Assembly (NCBI RefSeq): GCF_014196805.1
Contig: NZ_JACIEI010000017.1
Coordinates: 1 to 64,000 of the forward strand
DNA: 64,000 nucleotides
Source of the DNA: Sulfitobacter undariae
Lineage (GTDB): Bacteria > Pseudomonadota > Alphaproteobacteria > Rhodobacterales > Rhodobacteraceae
Direction: 5' to 3'
The notes under the pieces are model-generated. The model was not told the DNA's origin. It ran no database searches and saw only the letters and a list, made by a program, of their open reading frames with translations. Below, piece after piece: positions 36,918 through 46,000 of this stretch (position 1 is its first letter; every line of letters begins with the position of its first letter). The position numbers were made by a program, and so were the translations under genes.

Positions 36918-37834
36918 TGAGCGCCCCACTTAACACCTCCCTTGTACGCCATTCCCCATCGAACGGCGCCGGGAGCCCGGATGTCTGGGGCATCTATGAA
37001 CCTGACACCGGTTCGATCCAATACATCTGCGCTGATCCAGCAACTAAAAAGGCCGCGCTTATTGATGTGGTCTGGAATCTTAACCCCAAGAACTATCGCT
37101 TCTCGAATGAAAGCATGGATCAGGTGCTGGGTATCGTGAAGGAGGAAGGATTGAGCGTGGAATGGGTGCTCGATACGCACCCACATGCTGATCACGTTAT
37201 GGCATCGGCGCATCTGAAGGAACGCACAGGCGCACCTAATGCCATCGGGGTGCTGGTACCTGAGATCGCCAAGATTTGGGCCGTCCTCTACAACTTGCCC
37301 GACGCCTTTGATCCGAAACGCGATTTCGACCACTTGTTCGAAGAGGGTGAAACTTTCAAGATCGGCGGGCTGGACGCGAAAGTAATGCTGTCGCCCGGTC
37401 ACACGCTGGGGTCGATAAGCTACGTCTGTGGCGATGCGGCTTTTGTGCATGACACGCTGATGCAGCCGGATGTTGGCACCTCGCGCTCGGATTTCCCAGG
37501 TGGCAATACAATGGAACTCTGGGACTCGATCCAGGATATCCTCGCACTGCCTGGCAGTACGCGGCTTTATGTTGGTCATGACTATGGCACGAAAGAGCGC
37601 AAAGAGCCGATGTGGGAAGCCACCGTCGAAGACCACAAGGCCAATAATATCCACGTCAAAGATGGCACCAAGCGACAGGACTACATCGAGCGCCGTCAGA
37701 CCCGCGACGCGACATTGTCGTTGCCAGATCGCATCCTTGCCGCTCTGCAGATCAACTTGCGCGGCGGACGGATTCCTTCGGCTGAGGATGATGGCAACCA
37801 TTATCTCAAGCTGCCAGTCAACCGCTTCGACTGA
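36917..37834 (+). CDS. blh: MBL-fold persulfide dioxygenase-like hydrolase (ETHE1/Blh type)
   Basis: 305 residues. Metal motif DTHPHADHVMASAHL fits the HxHxDH type, followed by SPGHTLGSISY, CGDAAFVHDTLMQPDVGTSRSDFPGG in separate parts, and VGHDYG. ETHE1-type enzymes oxidise glutathione persulfide to sulfite with one iron; the Blh branch accompanies BigR. The ATG overlaps the stop of the preceding gene (TGATG); a GTG three bases earlier is less likely. It probably detoxifies sulfide-derived persulfides, and the SulP gene next door may export or import the sulfite/sulfate produced. Confidence 0.88.
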   Translation: MSAPLNTSLVRHSPSNGAGSPDVWGIYEPDTGSIQYICADPATKKAALIDVVWNLNPKNYRFSNESMDQVLGIVKEEGLSVEWVLDTHPHADHVMASAHLKERTGAPNAIGVLVPEIAKIWAVLYNLPDAFDPKRDFDHLFEEGETFKIGGLDAKVMLSPGHTLGSISYVCGDAAFVHDTLMQPDVGTSRSDFPGGNTMELWDSIQDILALPGSTRLYVGHDYGTKERKEPMWEATVEDHKANNIHVKDGTKRQDYIERRQTRDATLSLPDRILAALQINLRGGRIPSAEDDGNHYLKLPVNRFD

Positions 37835-37887
37835 GCCTGACCAGGCGGTTCTTCGGGGCCGTCGCTTTCTCTTGATGGACAACTTAC

Positions 37888-39609
37888 ATGACCCTTCCCC
37901 CGTTTGCGCGATACCTGCCGATCCTCGACTGGGGCCGACGCTACGACCGTGATCAGCTCACTGGTGACATGGTGGCCGCCGTGATCGTTACGATCATGCT
38001 TATCCCGCAGTCGCTGGCCTATGCGCTGCTGGCTGGCATGCCGCCTGAGGCGGGGATCTATGCCTCCATCGCGCCCATCGTGCTTTATGCGATCTTCGGT
38101 ACCAGTCGGGCGCTGGCGGTGGGGCCTGTGGCAGTGGTGTCGTTGATGACAGCGGCGGCGGTGGGCAATATCGTTGAAGGCGGCACGGCAGACTATGTGA
38201 CGGCGGCGCTGACGCTGGCTTTCTTGTCGGGGGCCATGTTGTTGGCACTCGGGCTGTTCCGGTTGGGATTTCTGGCCAATTTCCTGTCGCATCCGGTGAT
38301 CGCGGGGTTCATTACCGCCTCTGGCATCCTGATTGCGGCGAGCCAGTTGCGGCATATTCTGGGGATCGGGGGCGGAGGTCATACGCTTGTAGATATCCTT
38401 GGCAGCCTCTGGGCGCATCTGGGGGAAGTTAATTTCGCAACCGTTGTGCTTGGTGTTGCCACAACTGCCTTCTTGTTCTGGGTGCGGGGTGGTCTGAAGC
38501 CGATGCTCAGGCGCATGGGAGTCGGGCCACGCATGGCGGACATCGGGGCGAAGATGGGACCGGTGCTGGCCATTGTCGGGACCACGCTGGCGGTCTGGGC
38601 CTTTGATCTGGGCGCGAAAGGCGTGGCGGTTGTCGGCGAGGTGCCGCAGAGCCTGCCGTCGCTCACCTTGCCGTCCTTTTCGATTGACCTGATGTCGCAG
38701 CTTTTCGTGCCTGCGCTACTGATCTCCATCATTGGTTTCGTTGAAAGCATCTCTGTCGCGCAGACTCTGGCTGCCAAGAAGCGCCAGCGTATCGACCCGG
38801 ATCAGGAGTTGATCGGGCTGGGCAGCGCCAACCTCGGTGCGGCCTTTACTGGCGGCTTTCCAGTCACGGGGGGCTTCTCGCGCTCGGTCGTGAATTTCGA
38901 CGCGGGCGCCGAGACACCTGCCGCAGGGGCCTATACTGCCGTCGGGCTGGCCCTAGCCGGACTATTCCTAACGCCGCTGATCTATTTCCTACCCAAAGCT
39001 ACGCTGGCCGCCACGATCATCGTCGCGGTGCTGAGCCTGGTCGACTTTTCAATACTCAAACGCGCATGGGTTTTCAGTCATGCAGATTTCGCAGCGGTCA
39101 GCGTGACGATCTTTATGACGCTGATCTTCGGTGTAGAAATTGGGGTTGGGGCAGGCGTCTTCACTTCTATTCTCGTGCATCTTTACAAGACTTCGCAGCC
39201 GCATATGGCTGTGGTGGGCCGGGTCCCGGGGACCGAGCATTTCCGCAATGTGCTGCGCCATGAGGTCGAGACCCAGCCGCATGTGCTGTCGCTACGGGTG
39301 GATGAGAGTCTGTATTTTCCCAACGCCCGCTATCTCGAAGATCAACTGGCCGCTTATGCCGCCGACAAGCCCGAACTGACCGATGTGGTGCTGATGTTCT
39401 CGGCGGTAAATGAGATCGACCTCTCGGCTCTGGAGTCACTGGAAGCGATCAACTCCCGATTGAAGGATGCCTACATCCGCCTGCACTTGAGTGAGGTGAA
39501 AGGTCCGGTGATGGATAGGTTGAAGCGCAGCCACTTCTTGGATGAGTTGACCGGCGAGGTCTTCCTAAGCCAGCACGCAGCAATCTGCCAACTTGCCTCG
39601 ACCAAGTAA
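37888..39609 (+). CDS. SulP family anion transporter with STAS domain
   Basis: 573 residues. N-terminal half with about 12 to 14 helices (DMVAAVIVTIMLIPQSLAYALLAG; MPPEAGIYASIAPI) and a family-typical PVTGGFSRSVVNF. Residues ~440-570 form a cytoplasmic STAS domain (VLSLRVDESLYFPNARYLED; EIDLSALESLE). SulP carriers move sulfate, bicarbonate or other anions. It follows the persulfide enzyme gene by 54 bp, so sulfate or sulfite movement is likely. Confidence 0.9.
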   Translation: MTLPPFARYLPILDWGRRYDRDQLTGDMVAAVIVTIMLIPQSLAYALLAGMPPEAGIYASIAPIVLYAIFGTSRALAVGPVAVVSLMTAAAVGNIVEGGTADYVTAALTLAFLSGAMLLALGLFRLGFLANFLSHPVIAGFITASGILIAASQLRHILGIGGGGHTLVDILGSLWAHLGEVNFATVVLGVATTAFLFWVRGGLKPMLRRMGVGPRMADIGAKMGPVLAIVGTTLAVWAFDLGAKGVAVVGEVPQSLPSLTLPSFSIDLMSQLFVPALLISIIGFVESISVAQTLAAKKRQRIDPDQELIGLGSANLGAAFTGGFPVTGGFSRSVVNFDAGAETPAAGAYTAVGLALAGLFLTPLIYFLPKATLAATIIVAVLSLVDFSILKRAWVFSHADFAAVSVTIFMTLIFGVEIGVGAGVFTSILVHLYKTSQPHMAVVGRVPGTEHFRNVLRHEVETQPHVLSLRVDESLYFPNARYLEDQLAAYAADKPELTDVVLMFSAVNEIDLSALESLEAINSRLKDAYIRLHLSEVKGPVMDRLKRSHFLDELTGEVFLSQHAAICQLASTK

Positions 39610-39657
39610 GCCAAAGAAATTGACGGGTCTCTCCCAGCATAGCCAAGCATAACAGAT

Positions 39658-39683
39658 TGAACCGCCCTAGGTTTACCGGAGAG
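39658..39683. repeat. Orphan IS3-type terminal repeat
   Basis: These 26 bp match 20 of 26 positions of the terminal repeat of the IS3 element at 60668-60693 (shared TGAACCGCCC start and CCGGAG near the end). No transposase gene is next to it, so it is probably a leftover end of a lost element. Confidence 0.45.
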
Positions 39684-40019
39684 CAAAACTCTCAGTGAAT
39701 TGCCCATTTTAGAGCAGACACACAGCTAGAAGACCTCGAAGCTGTATTCACCCGTTGCCTCACAGCCTTCGCGTTTGGATCGGGCAGGCCCAGCGTGATG
39801 CTGGCAAACGTCTAGGCCTGACCAGTGCGGAGCAGGCAAGAAGCTACAGAACGCGTAGCGCTCTCAGTCTGGTCGACACTCGGACGATTAAAGTTAGGCG
39901 AAGAATACGAGTTCGAAAGGGTAAGCCACTTGTCAATTGCAGTGTAAGAAGGGACCAGATCGCGACGAAAGACGCGTATGCTTAATCTCGACTGCCACCA
40001 GATTTTTTCCGTTGGAAAC
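39684..40019. other. Intergenic region, likely IS relic
   Basis: About 340 bases without a convincing gene. A hairpin-like GAGAGC/CTCTC stretch is at its left edge. A 76-codon frame at 39755-39985 has no family I recognise and a poor residue mix, so I treat it as noise. Confidence 0.4.
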
Positions 40020-40682
40020 CTAACCGCCGGCTGCTTTCGCAGGTCGCAGCGCCTTTATAGCGAAGTTCGTACATTTGTCGGACCAAGCAGTTATGGCAGA
40101 GGCCGTGCCATCATAACTGGGGTTGAGCACGGCTTCTCTTTGCGCGCCGTTAATCATGCTGCGCAGCAGGGTTGCTGCCTCGTAAAGATTAACATCATCC
40201 GGAAACGTGCAGTCAGTAAGGATCGCAATGAAACGGCGGTCAAATGCCTCGGCCACTGTGTCGATCGAAGACAGGTAGTTATCGCGGAACTCCGGGAATT
40301 GCGATTGTTCTGCAAGCACGGCTCGCGCATTCAAAACGCCCCTGTTACCGAGAACGAGGTGGGCATAAGCACGTGCCAGCGCCAAAACAGCGCCTTCAAC
40401 TGTTTTCACATCAGACGGCGTATCGAGATGCGCAATTCCTGTCTCGATAGCGTCGTCTGCGACCAATCGAAACAAGTTCGCCTTGTTTGAAACTGTTTTG
40501 TAGATCGTTCTGGTCGACATGCCCGCCTTACGGGCGACGGCTTCAATACTGGTTCCTGCATATCCTTCGCTAAGGAACACTTCGGTCGCCGCCTGAATCA
40601 AGAGCACACGCGTTTCTTGCTCCGTACGCACAGAGGGACGGCCGCGGGGCCGTTTCACTTTGGCGTTTATTTGTTCTGTCAT
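40020..40682 (-). CDS. TetR family transcriptional repressor
   Basis: 220 residues: N-terminal RGRPSVRTEQ leads into the TetR helix-turn-helix (VFLSEGYAGTSIEAVARKAGMSTRTIYKTVSNKANLF, split among helices here). The C-terminal part resembles the TetR_C family used by efflux repressors. Good ribosome site GAGGAG 6 bases before the ATG. Divergent from an export gene set with two matched palindrome-like sites in the gap, so it is probably a drug- or metabolite-responsive repressor of that set. Confidence 0.9.
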   Translation of the reverse strand: MTEQINAKVKRPRGRPSVRTEQETRVLLIQAATEVFLSEGYAGTSIEAVARKAGMSTRTIYKTVSNKANLFRLVADDAIETGIAHLDTPSDVKTVEGAVLALARAYAHLVLGNRGVLNARAVLAEQSQFPEFRDNYLSSIDTVAEAFDRRFIAILTDCTFPDDVNLYEAATLLRSMINGAQREAVLNPSYDGTASAITAWSDKCTNFAIKALRPAKAAGG

Positions 40683-40705
40683 CGCTTCTCCTCTTTCTCT
40701 TTATA

Positions 40706-40720
40706 AAAACGGAAATTTTC
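40706..40720. promoter_or_regulatory. Candidate TetR operator, copy 1
   Basis: AAAACGGAAATTTTC lies just ahead of the TetR start. It matches 12 of 15 bases at 40819-40833, near the exporter gene, and both read as imperfect inverted repeats (GAAAAT-nn-C-n-GTTTT). Confidence 0.5.
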
Positions 40721-40817
40721 ATAAATCAAGGGCGAAACATTGTGTTTCCTCTGTACGTGCATCACGGGTTTTTGAGCCGTAGATTTCGCGATTGACATTG
40801 GGCTGTCAATAATTTTA

Positions 40818-40833
40818 GAAAACCGTGATTTTC
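40818..40833. promoter_or_regulatory. Candidate TetR operator, copy 2
   Basis: GAAAA-ccgtga-TTTTC is an inverted repeat 28 bp upstream of the exporter start and nearly the same as the site at 40706-40720. Two copies at opposite ends of a divergent promoter suit a repressor acting on both genes. Confidence 0.5.
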
Positions 40834-40861
40834 CTAATAACCTTCACGCCAAGGATTCCCG

Positions 40862-41860
40862 ATGAAACTGAACAAAACCGTGGCGGTCTCAGTGATCGCT
40901 GTTGCAGCGGCGGCAGGCTATCTGGTTTGGACATTGAGCCAAGCCGCGACCTACCTTGTGCAAGGCGAAGTAGAAGCGACACGCATAGACTTGTCAGCGA
41001 TGATTTCGGCGCGTGTTTCTGAAACGCCCGTCAATATCGGGGACCGTGTCGTCGCCGAAGATGTTGTTGTGCGGATGGAAAGTGCGATACTGGATGCGCA
41101 GCTTGCCGCAGCACGCGCGGCGCTTGACGTTGCACGGGCTAACCGCGACCTTACTTACTCCACCCGCCCGGAAACGATTGCCGCCGCTGAAGCCCAGTTA
41201 GAATCGGCGCGTTCAAGCGTTACGCTGGCGCAAAGCAACTTTGATCGGGTCAACCAACTGCAAGGCGACTCGGTTGTGTCGCAAGCATCACTTGATCAGG
41301 CGGCCAATAATTTGACGGCGGCAATTCAAGCTCAAGCAGCCGCGCAGGCCAGCCTTGATCAGGCGCGTAATGGCGCGAGCCCAGAACAAAGAGCTGTGGC
41401 TGATGCCCAGGTAAGGCAAGCTGAAGCATCTGTTTTACAGACCACAGCCAGCGTGGATGAAATGATCGTGGCATCCCCCATCGACGGCGAGGTGACGACA
41501 CGTACTGCAGAATTGGGCAAGCTGTTTAGTGCAGGTGCACCCTTGATTTCCATCGTCGATGTGGACCACGCATGGTTTACATTTAACTTGCGCGAAGACT
41601 TTTTGGAGGGACTGGAGATTGGCCAACCCCTGCAAGTCCGTATTCCTGCTTTGGGCGATGATGCTGCCCTGATCGATGCGACGATCACATCGATAAATGT
41701 CCAAGGTAGTTATGCCAATTGGCGCGCCACCAAAGCGACGGGGGATTTTGATCTGCGGACTTTTTCTTTGCGAGCTGACCCTGTGGCGGCAGTTGCGGGA
41801 ATACGCCCCGGGATGAGCGTTTTGGTGGATTGGCCCGCTACAGTGCGTAACGGTCGATAA
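40862..41860 (+). CDS. Membrane fusion protein (HlyD/periplasmic adaptor family)
   Basis: 332 residues with one N-terminal anchor helix, then a biotinyl-lipoyl-like half, a long alpha-helical hairpin (about residues 85-180, AQAAAQASLDQARNGASP), and a second lipoyl half (MIVASPIDGEVTTRTAELGKL) plus a beta-barrel portion (GMSVLVDW). Such adaptors link inner-membrane pumps to outer-membrane tunnels. Ribosome site AAGG before the ATG. Leads the operon with two ABC-2 permeases, controlled by the divergent TetR. Confidence 0.9.
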   Translation: MKLNKTVAVSVIAVAAAAGYLVWTLSQAATYLVQGEVEATRIDLSAMISARVSETPVNIGDRVVAEDVVVRMESAILDAQLAAARAALDVARANRDLTYSTRPETIAAAEAQLESARSSVTLAQSNFDRVNQLQGDSVVSQASLDQAANNLTAAIQAQAAAQASLDQARNGASPEQRAVADAQVRQAEASVLQTTASVDEMIVASPIDGEVTTRTAELGKLFSAGAPLISIVDVDHAWFTFNLREDFLEGLEIGQPLQVRIPALGDDAALIDATITSINVQGSYANWRATKATGDFDLRTFSLRADPVAAVAGIRPGMSVLVDWPATVRNGR

Positions 41861-41864
41861 TCCT

Positions 41865-43079
41865 GTGACTCCCTCGCATCTTCCCCCCGGTTTTCGACGG
41901 ATTTGGCGTCGCGAGTTGCGCCAGATTGCGACGCGGCCTTCGCTTGCCTTTACGTTGGTGCCGCTGCCACTGATCCTGTTTCTTATGCTGGCTGTGATTT
42001 TTGCACCGGGTTTGCCGCGCGATCTTCCCGTGGCTGTTGTTGATCTGGATGGGTCGACGATGTCGCGCCAGATCGTGCGTATGGCTGACGCGGCAGCTGA
42101 TGTTGAGGTTGTCGAGCAGCTTGCATCGCTTAGCGAGGCGCGGCAGGCGCTTGTGGCGCAACGTGCCTATGCGGTTCTGATGATCCCTGCTGGTCTGGAG
42201 CATGATATCTTGTTGGGGCAAAGGCCAGAAGTTGTGGTGTTTTCCAACAGCCAGTTCTTGACGGCGGGTGGTATTGTCGGGCGTAGCCTAAGTACGACAG
42301 TTTCTACCTTTTCATCGGGTGTTTCGTTGCGTCTGCTTGAGGCCCAAGGAGTCGGTTCCGATCGGGCGCTGGATTTGATCACGCCAATTCCCGTACAGCA
42401 AAGCCCGTTGTTCAACCCCTCACTCGATTACATCCAGTTTCTGCTTTCGGCGATCATGCCGACCGTCATGCAGATATTCATCTGTGCCACTGCGGTTCTG
42501 TCGTTTTCACGCGAACACCATTCCCCAAACGGCATGCCACGCCTTCAACGCATTGCGTTATCGCCAACCCGCGCGATATTAGGAAAACTGCTACCCTACA
42601 CCCTTGTGGGCACCTTCGTTTTGCTGCTTGGGGATGTGTTGTTGTTTAACGTCTTCGATGCCAGCTTTCGTGGCAACGTTTTTGTGTTTTTCCTCAATGG
42701 GCTCGTGTTTATCCTGACGTGTCAGGCCATGGGGGCGCTTATCGCGCTGATTGCCAAGGACACCACGGGTGCTCTTGGAATGATGGGGCTAATCGTGGCA
42801 CCGTCTTTCGGGTTTGCTGGTGTTAGCTTTCCCCGTTTCGGGATGACGCTCTTTTCGCAGATTTGGGGTGCGATCATACCGCTGACGCCATACCTGCAAT
42901 TGCGGACAGATCAAACGCTGCGTGGGGCGCCCTTAGAGTATTCTCTGCCGACAATGGGCTGGCTTTTCGCCCAACTTTTGATTTTCTCAGCCCTGCTGTG
43001 GGTCATGACGCGCAAGACAATGGCGCAAACACCGGTTTCTGAAAACACGATCTCCGACACGCAAGAGAGCACGTCATGA
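41865..43079 (+). CDS. ABC-2 type permease (YhhJ/YbhR-like)
   Basis: 404 residues: a first membrane helix near the N-terminus, a large periplasmic loop (VAVVDLDGSTMSRQIVRM; ALVAQRAYAVLMIPAG), then five hydrophobic helices at the end (MTVMQIFICATAVLS, LLGDVLLFNVF). This is the ABC-2 exporter topology used with HlyD-type adaptors. GTG start four bases after the adaptor stop. A 4-bp overlap with the next gene. No ATPase gene is in this operon. Confidence 0.85.
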   Translation: MTPSHLPPGFRRIWRRELRQIATRPSLAFTLVPLPLILFLMLAVIFAPGLPRDLPVAVVDLDGSTMSRQIVRMADAAADVEVVEQLASLSEARQALVAQRAYAVLMIPAGLEHDILLGQRPEVVVFSNSQFLTAGGIVGRSLSTTVSTFSSGVSLRLLEAQGVGSDRALDLITPIPVQQSPLFNPSLDYIQFLLSAIMPTVMQIFICATAVLSFSREHHSPNGMPRLQRIALSPTRAILGKLLPYTLVGTFVLLLGDVLLFNVFDASFRGNVFVFFLNGLVFILTCQAMGALIALIAKDTTGALGMMGLIVAPSFGFAGVSFPRFGMTLFSQIWGAIIPLTPYLQLRTDQTLRGAPLEYSLPTMGWLFAQLLIFSALLWVMTRKTMAQTPVSENTISDTQESTS

Positions 43080-44197
43080 AAAAGCTGCGCCAATTCATTG
43101 CCGAGATACTCGGGGTCATTGGTCGTCTCTTTGCCGATGACAGTGCCAAGTCTACGATGATTGTGGGCATTCTGATTTACAGCGTTCTTTACCCGCAACC
43201 TTATGTGGGCGAGGTGCTGCGCGATGTGCCTGTGGTGGTCATTGATCAAGACAACTCGACCGCCAGTCGGACCCTCGTGCGTGAAATTGACGTGACGGAC
43301 TTGGTCGATGTGACCATGTCAGCCCCTGATATGGAAACCGCAAGGGATGCCTTTTACCGGCGCGATGTTTACGGGATCTTCGTTATTCCGGCGGGCTTCG
43401 AGGCTGACATTCTTGCCAGTCGTCCCGCGCCCGTGGCCGCCTATAGTGACGGTAGCTATTTATTGATCTACTCGAATGTAATGCGGGCCGTTGCCACGGT
43501 TGCAGGGACAATGGGCGCACAGGTCAATTATGCGCGTCTCACCGCATTGGGCGTCGACGATGGCGTCGCGCGTACGATGCTATCGCCTGTGGCTGTAACC
43601 AATGTGGCTGTTTTCAATCCACAAGGCGGCTATGCTAGCTATGTGATACCCGCCGCCTTTGTCTTGATCTTACAGCAGACGTTATTGATGGGGATCGGAC
43701 TGCTGCATGCGGGGCGCAGGCCACCAACAGGCCAGCGTTTGTGGGCCACGATTACTGCCTACTTTACCCTTTATATGGTCTGGGTTGCCTTCACGCAGAT
43801 GTTGATCCCTTATCTCTACGGTATTCCGCGCACGGGTGATCTGGCAACGCTGCTGTTGATCTCCGTGCCGTTTATCTGTGCCTGTATCGCAATGGGATTT
43901 GCCATCGCGATGGCCATTCCTTGGCGCGAAGGGGTTGTGTTTTTACTTGTGGTGATCGGGATGCCACTGTTCTTTCTTTCGGGCATCTCTTGGCCAGTCG
44001 AAATGATACCTGACCATCTGCGGAGCTTATCGCTGCTTGTTCCATCATCGACGGCCATTTCCGCTTTTGTCGCGGTCGATCAAATGGGCGCTTCGGCGCG
44101 GGATGTGGCCAGCGCGATTGAAACCCAATTAGTTCTTGTGGTTGTCTATTCGGCATTGGCAGTCGCCCTTTCGCGACTGCCCCGCAATAGGCGATAG
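43076..44197 (+). CDS. ABC-2 type permease, second
   Basis: 373 residues with the same plan as the preceding gene: helix near residue 28-45, periplasmic part with VVVIDQDNSTASRTLVREID and GIFVIPAGFEADIL, then several terminal helices (LMGIGLLHAG; FFLSGISWPVEMIP). Pairs with the first permease as a heterodimer. It overlaps the previous gene by 4 bp (ATGA). The missing ATPase would have to come from elsewhere on the genome. Confidence 0.85.
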   Translation: MKKLRQFIAEILGVIGRLFADDSAKSTMIVGILIYSVLYPQPYVGEVLRDVPVVVIDQDNSTASRTLVREIDVTDLVDVTMSAPDMETARDAFYRRDVYGIFVIPAGFEADILASRPAPVAAYSDGSYLLIYSNVMRAVATVAGTMGAQVNYARLTALGVDDGVARTMLSPVAVTNVAVFNPQGGYASYVIPAAFVLILQQTLLMGIGLLHAGRRPPTGQRLWATITAYFTLYMVWVAFTQMLIPYLYGIPRTGDLATLLLISVPFICACIAMGFAIAMAIPWREGVVFLLVVIGMPLFFLSGISWPVEMIPDHLRSLSLLVPSSTAISAFVAVDQMGASARDVASAIETQLVLVVVYSALAVALSRLPRNRR

Positions 44198-44254
44198 CCG
44201 CTGATTGCCAGACGAAAGAATGAGAGCACAAGTCGATCTAGCTGTCACCGAGCT

Positions 44255-44866
44255 TTAAAAGCCGCCGATTTCGAGAATATGACGCAGCACCTCGTCAGTT
44301 CCGTCATTCCGCCGCAGTGTGCAGAATACATATGGCCGACCATCCCGCATTTTTTCGCAATCCCGTTTCATCACATCCAACGATACACCCACATGGGGCG
44401 CCAAGTCCGTTTTGTTTATGACCAGAACGTCTGACTTTGTGAGTGCAGGCCCGCCTTTGCGCGGGATATCCTCGCCTGCCGCGACGTCGATCACGTAGAT
44501 CGTCACATCTGCTAACTCGGGGCTGAATGTCGCGGAGAGATTGTCGCCACCACTTTCAATCATCACAATATCAAGATCATTATGGCGTGCGCGCATCTGC
44601 GCGATAGCGGCCAGATTGATCGAGGCGTCCTCGCGGATTGCAGTATGCGGACATCCTCCGGTCTCAACACCAATAATGCGGTCTTGGGGCAAGATTTGCA
44701 TCCGCATCAGGGCTTCTGCGTCCTCTTGTGTATAGATGTCGTTAGTTATTACGCCGATTGAGAAGTTCTGCTGCAAAACACGGGCAAGGCAGGCGGTCAG
44801 TGTAGTTTTACCCGCGCCTACAGGGCCACCGATGCCAATGCGCAGAGGTCCATTGAGAGATGTCAT
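44255..44866 (-). CDS. ureG: Urease accessory protein UreG (GTPase)
   Basis: About 203 residues. P-loop [15 protein letters not shown], the LVVNKTDL-like [12 protein letters not shown], and GTPase features for nickel insertion. Conserved segments [14 protein letters not shown] and [20 protein letters not shown], with the Cys-Pro-His nickel site, are present. It is the last gene of the urease operon and starts inside the ureF stop (4-bp overlap). Confidence 0.95.
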   Translation of the reverse strand: MTSLNGPLRIGIGGPVGAGKTTLTACLARVLQQNFSIGVITNDIYTQEDAEALMRMQILPQDRIIGVETGGCPHTAIREDASINLAAIAQMRARHNDLDIVMIESGGDNLSATFSPELADVTIYVIDVAAGEDIPRKGGPALTKSDVLVINKTDLAPHVGVSLDVMKRDCEKMRDGRPYVFCTLRRNDGTDEVLRHILEIGGF

Positions 44867-45528
44867 GAGCGGAATATCCTTGGTTGTAGTGTTTCGTGTT
44901 GCATGGCGGCAATGTCCGAGAGGAAAGCCGTGCTGCTTAAATCGTCCAGCGTGGTGCCGACGGTGCGCTGAACAATCTGTTCGCAAACTGGGATAAGAGC
45001 GGCAAGGACACGCTGGCCTTCGGTTTGCCCCAAAGGCACGGCGCGCACAGCGGCTGAGACGAGATTACTGGCGAAAGCGTGAAGATACATTGTAGCGGTG
45101 AGATCAACGTCGAACTGCGCGCGTGTGGCGGCATATCCGACCGCAACAGGGTAGCAAAGGGCGGCTGAATTTGCGTCCTGCATCTCACCTCCGCCCCAGA
45201 TCGAAGCGACGGTTTGTGCAAACGCGGTTCCTTGCTGCTGGGTTTCGAAAACCCGCTCGCGGGAGGCCGAAACCGCAATGGCTGTTTGGTTGACCTCTTC
45301 GATCTGTGCAGGTGATGTGCAGGCATAAGCGGCACGCAGCAAGATGCTATCGTTGCGCCCGCTACCGTATTCCAGCACATCACATAGCCAGTCTTGTAAG
45401 TCGCCAACGCGGCTGATTGTTCCGCCTTGGATGGCTGTTTCCAGCCCATGCGAATAGGCAAACCCGCCCACAGGAAATGCAGGAGAGAGCCATTGCGCAA
45501 GGTTGACGATATCGCCGTTAGTGGTCAT
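44863..45528 (-). CDS. ureF: Urease accessory protein UreF
   Basis: About 221 residues from the ATG at 45528. UreF helical fold; [16 protein letters not shown] is the family signature. Overlaps ureE by 11 bp and ureG by 4 bp. Together with UreD and UreG it helps the apoenzyme accept nickel and CO2. Its start is chosen because the longer frames (45543, 45615) lie fully inside ureE. Confidence 0.93.
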   Translation of the reverse strand: MTTNGDIVNLAQWLSPAFPVGGFAYSHGLETAIQGGTISRVGDLQDWLCDVLEYGSGRNDSILLRAAYACTSPAQIEEVNQTAIAVSASRERVFETQQQGTAFAQTVASIWGGGEMQDANSAALCYPVAVGYAATRAQFDVDLTATMYLHAFASNLVSAAVRAVPLGQTEGQRVLAALIPVCEQIVQRTVGTTLDDLSSTAFLSDIAAMQHETLQPRIFRS

Positions 45529-45991
45529 GTGCCGTTGCGACATGTTCGTGTGAATGGGTGCGTCCGTGGCCGTATGCGCCACCCTCGGGTGTAAACGCTG
45601 CAGTGATCGGCTCAACCACAGCGCCTAAATGTTCAAGCATGTGGCCTATGACGGGATCTGCTTGAATTAGCAGGTGGTCCTCTCCGATTTGACAGGGCGT
45701 ATGGCGGTTACCAATATGCCACGCCAGCCGCACAAGATGCGGTCCCGACACTTTGTACAAGGCCTCAACGCCTGCCGTGATCTGGACCAGCGCACCATTA
45801 TCAAGCACAAGTGCATCGCCGTCATCCAGCGAAGTAGTCTGTGCCAGATCAACGATAAACGTCTCGCCGGTCGTCGTGGTCAGACGCTTGCGCCGCAAGA
45901 AGCGCTCGGTGTAGTCGAGTTCACAGCAGGCTGCGGGGCCGCTCCAGTCCCCTTTGCGGTGCACTGCTTGAGCGATGGGTGTTGTTGTCAT
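45518..45991 (-). CDS. ureE: Urease accessory protein UreE (nickel carrier)
   Basis: 157 residues. UreE N-domain (TERFLRRKRLTTTTGE) and peptide-binding/dimer region (GDALVLDNGALVQITAG; HIGNRHTPCQIGEDHL) are followed by a His-rich tail ([16 protein letters not shown]), which stores or delivers nickel. Sits 9 bp after ureC. Confidence 0.94.
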   Translation of the reverse strand: MTTTPIAQAVHRKGDWSGPAACCELDYTERFLRRKRLTTTTGETFIVDLAQTTSLDDGDALVLDNGALVQITAGVEALYKVSGPHLVRLAWHIGNRHTPCQIGEDHLLIQADPVIGHMLEHLGAVVEPITAAFTPEGGAYGHGRTHSHEHVATAHDH

Positions 45992-46000
45992 AGCGTCCTC

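Noticed and set aside
36695-37882. 395-codon minus-strand frame opposite the MBL hydrolase and YeeE gene
   Set aside because: Shadow of three coupled plus-strand genes with clear motifs.
39755-39985. 76-codon frame between the SulP and TetR genes
   Set aside because: No family, no ribosome site and an Arg/Ser-rich mix; likely chance or IS relic.
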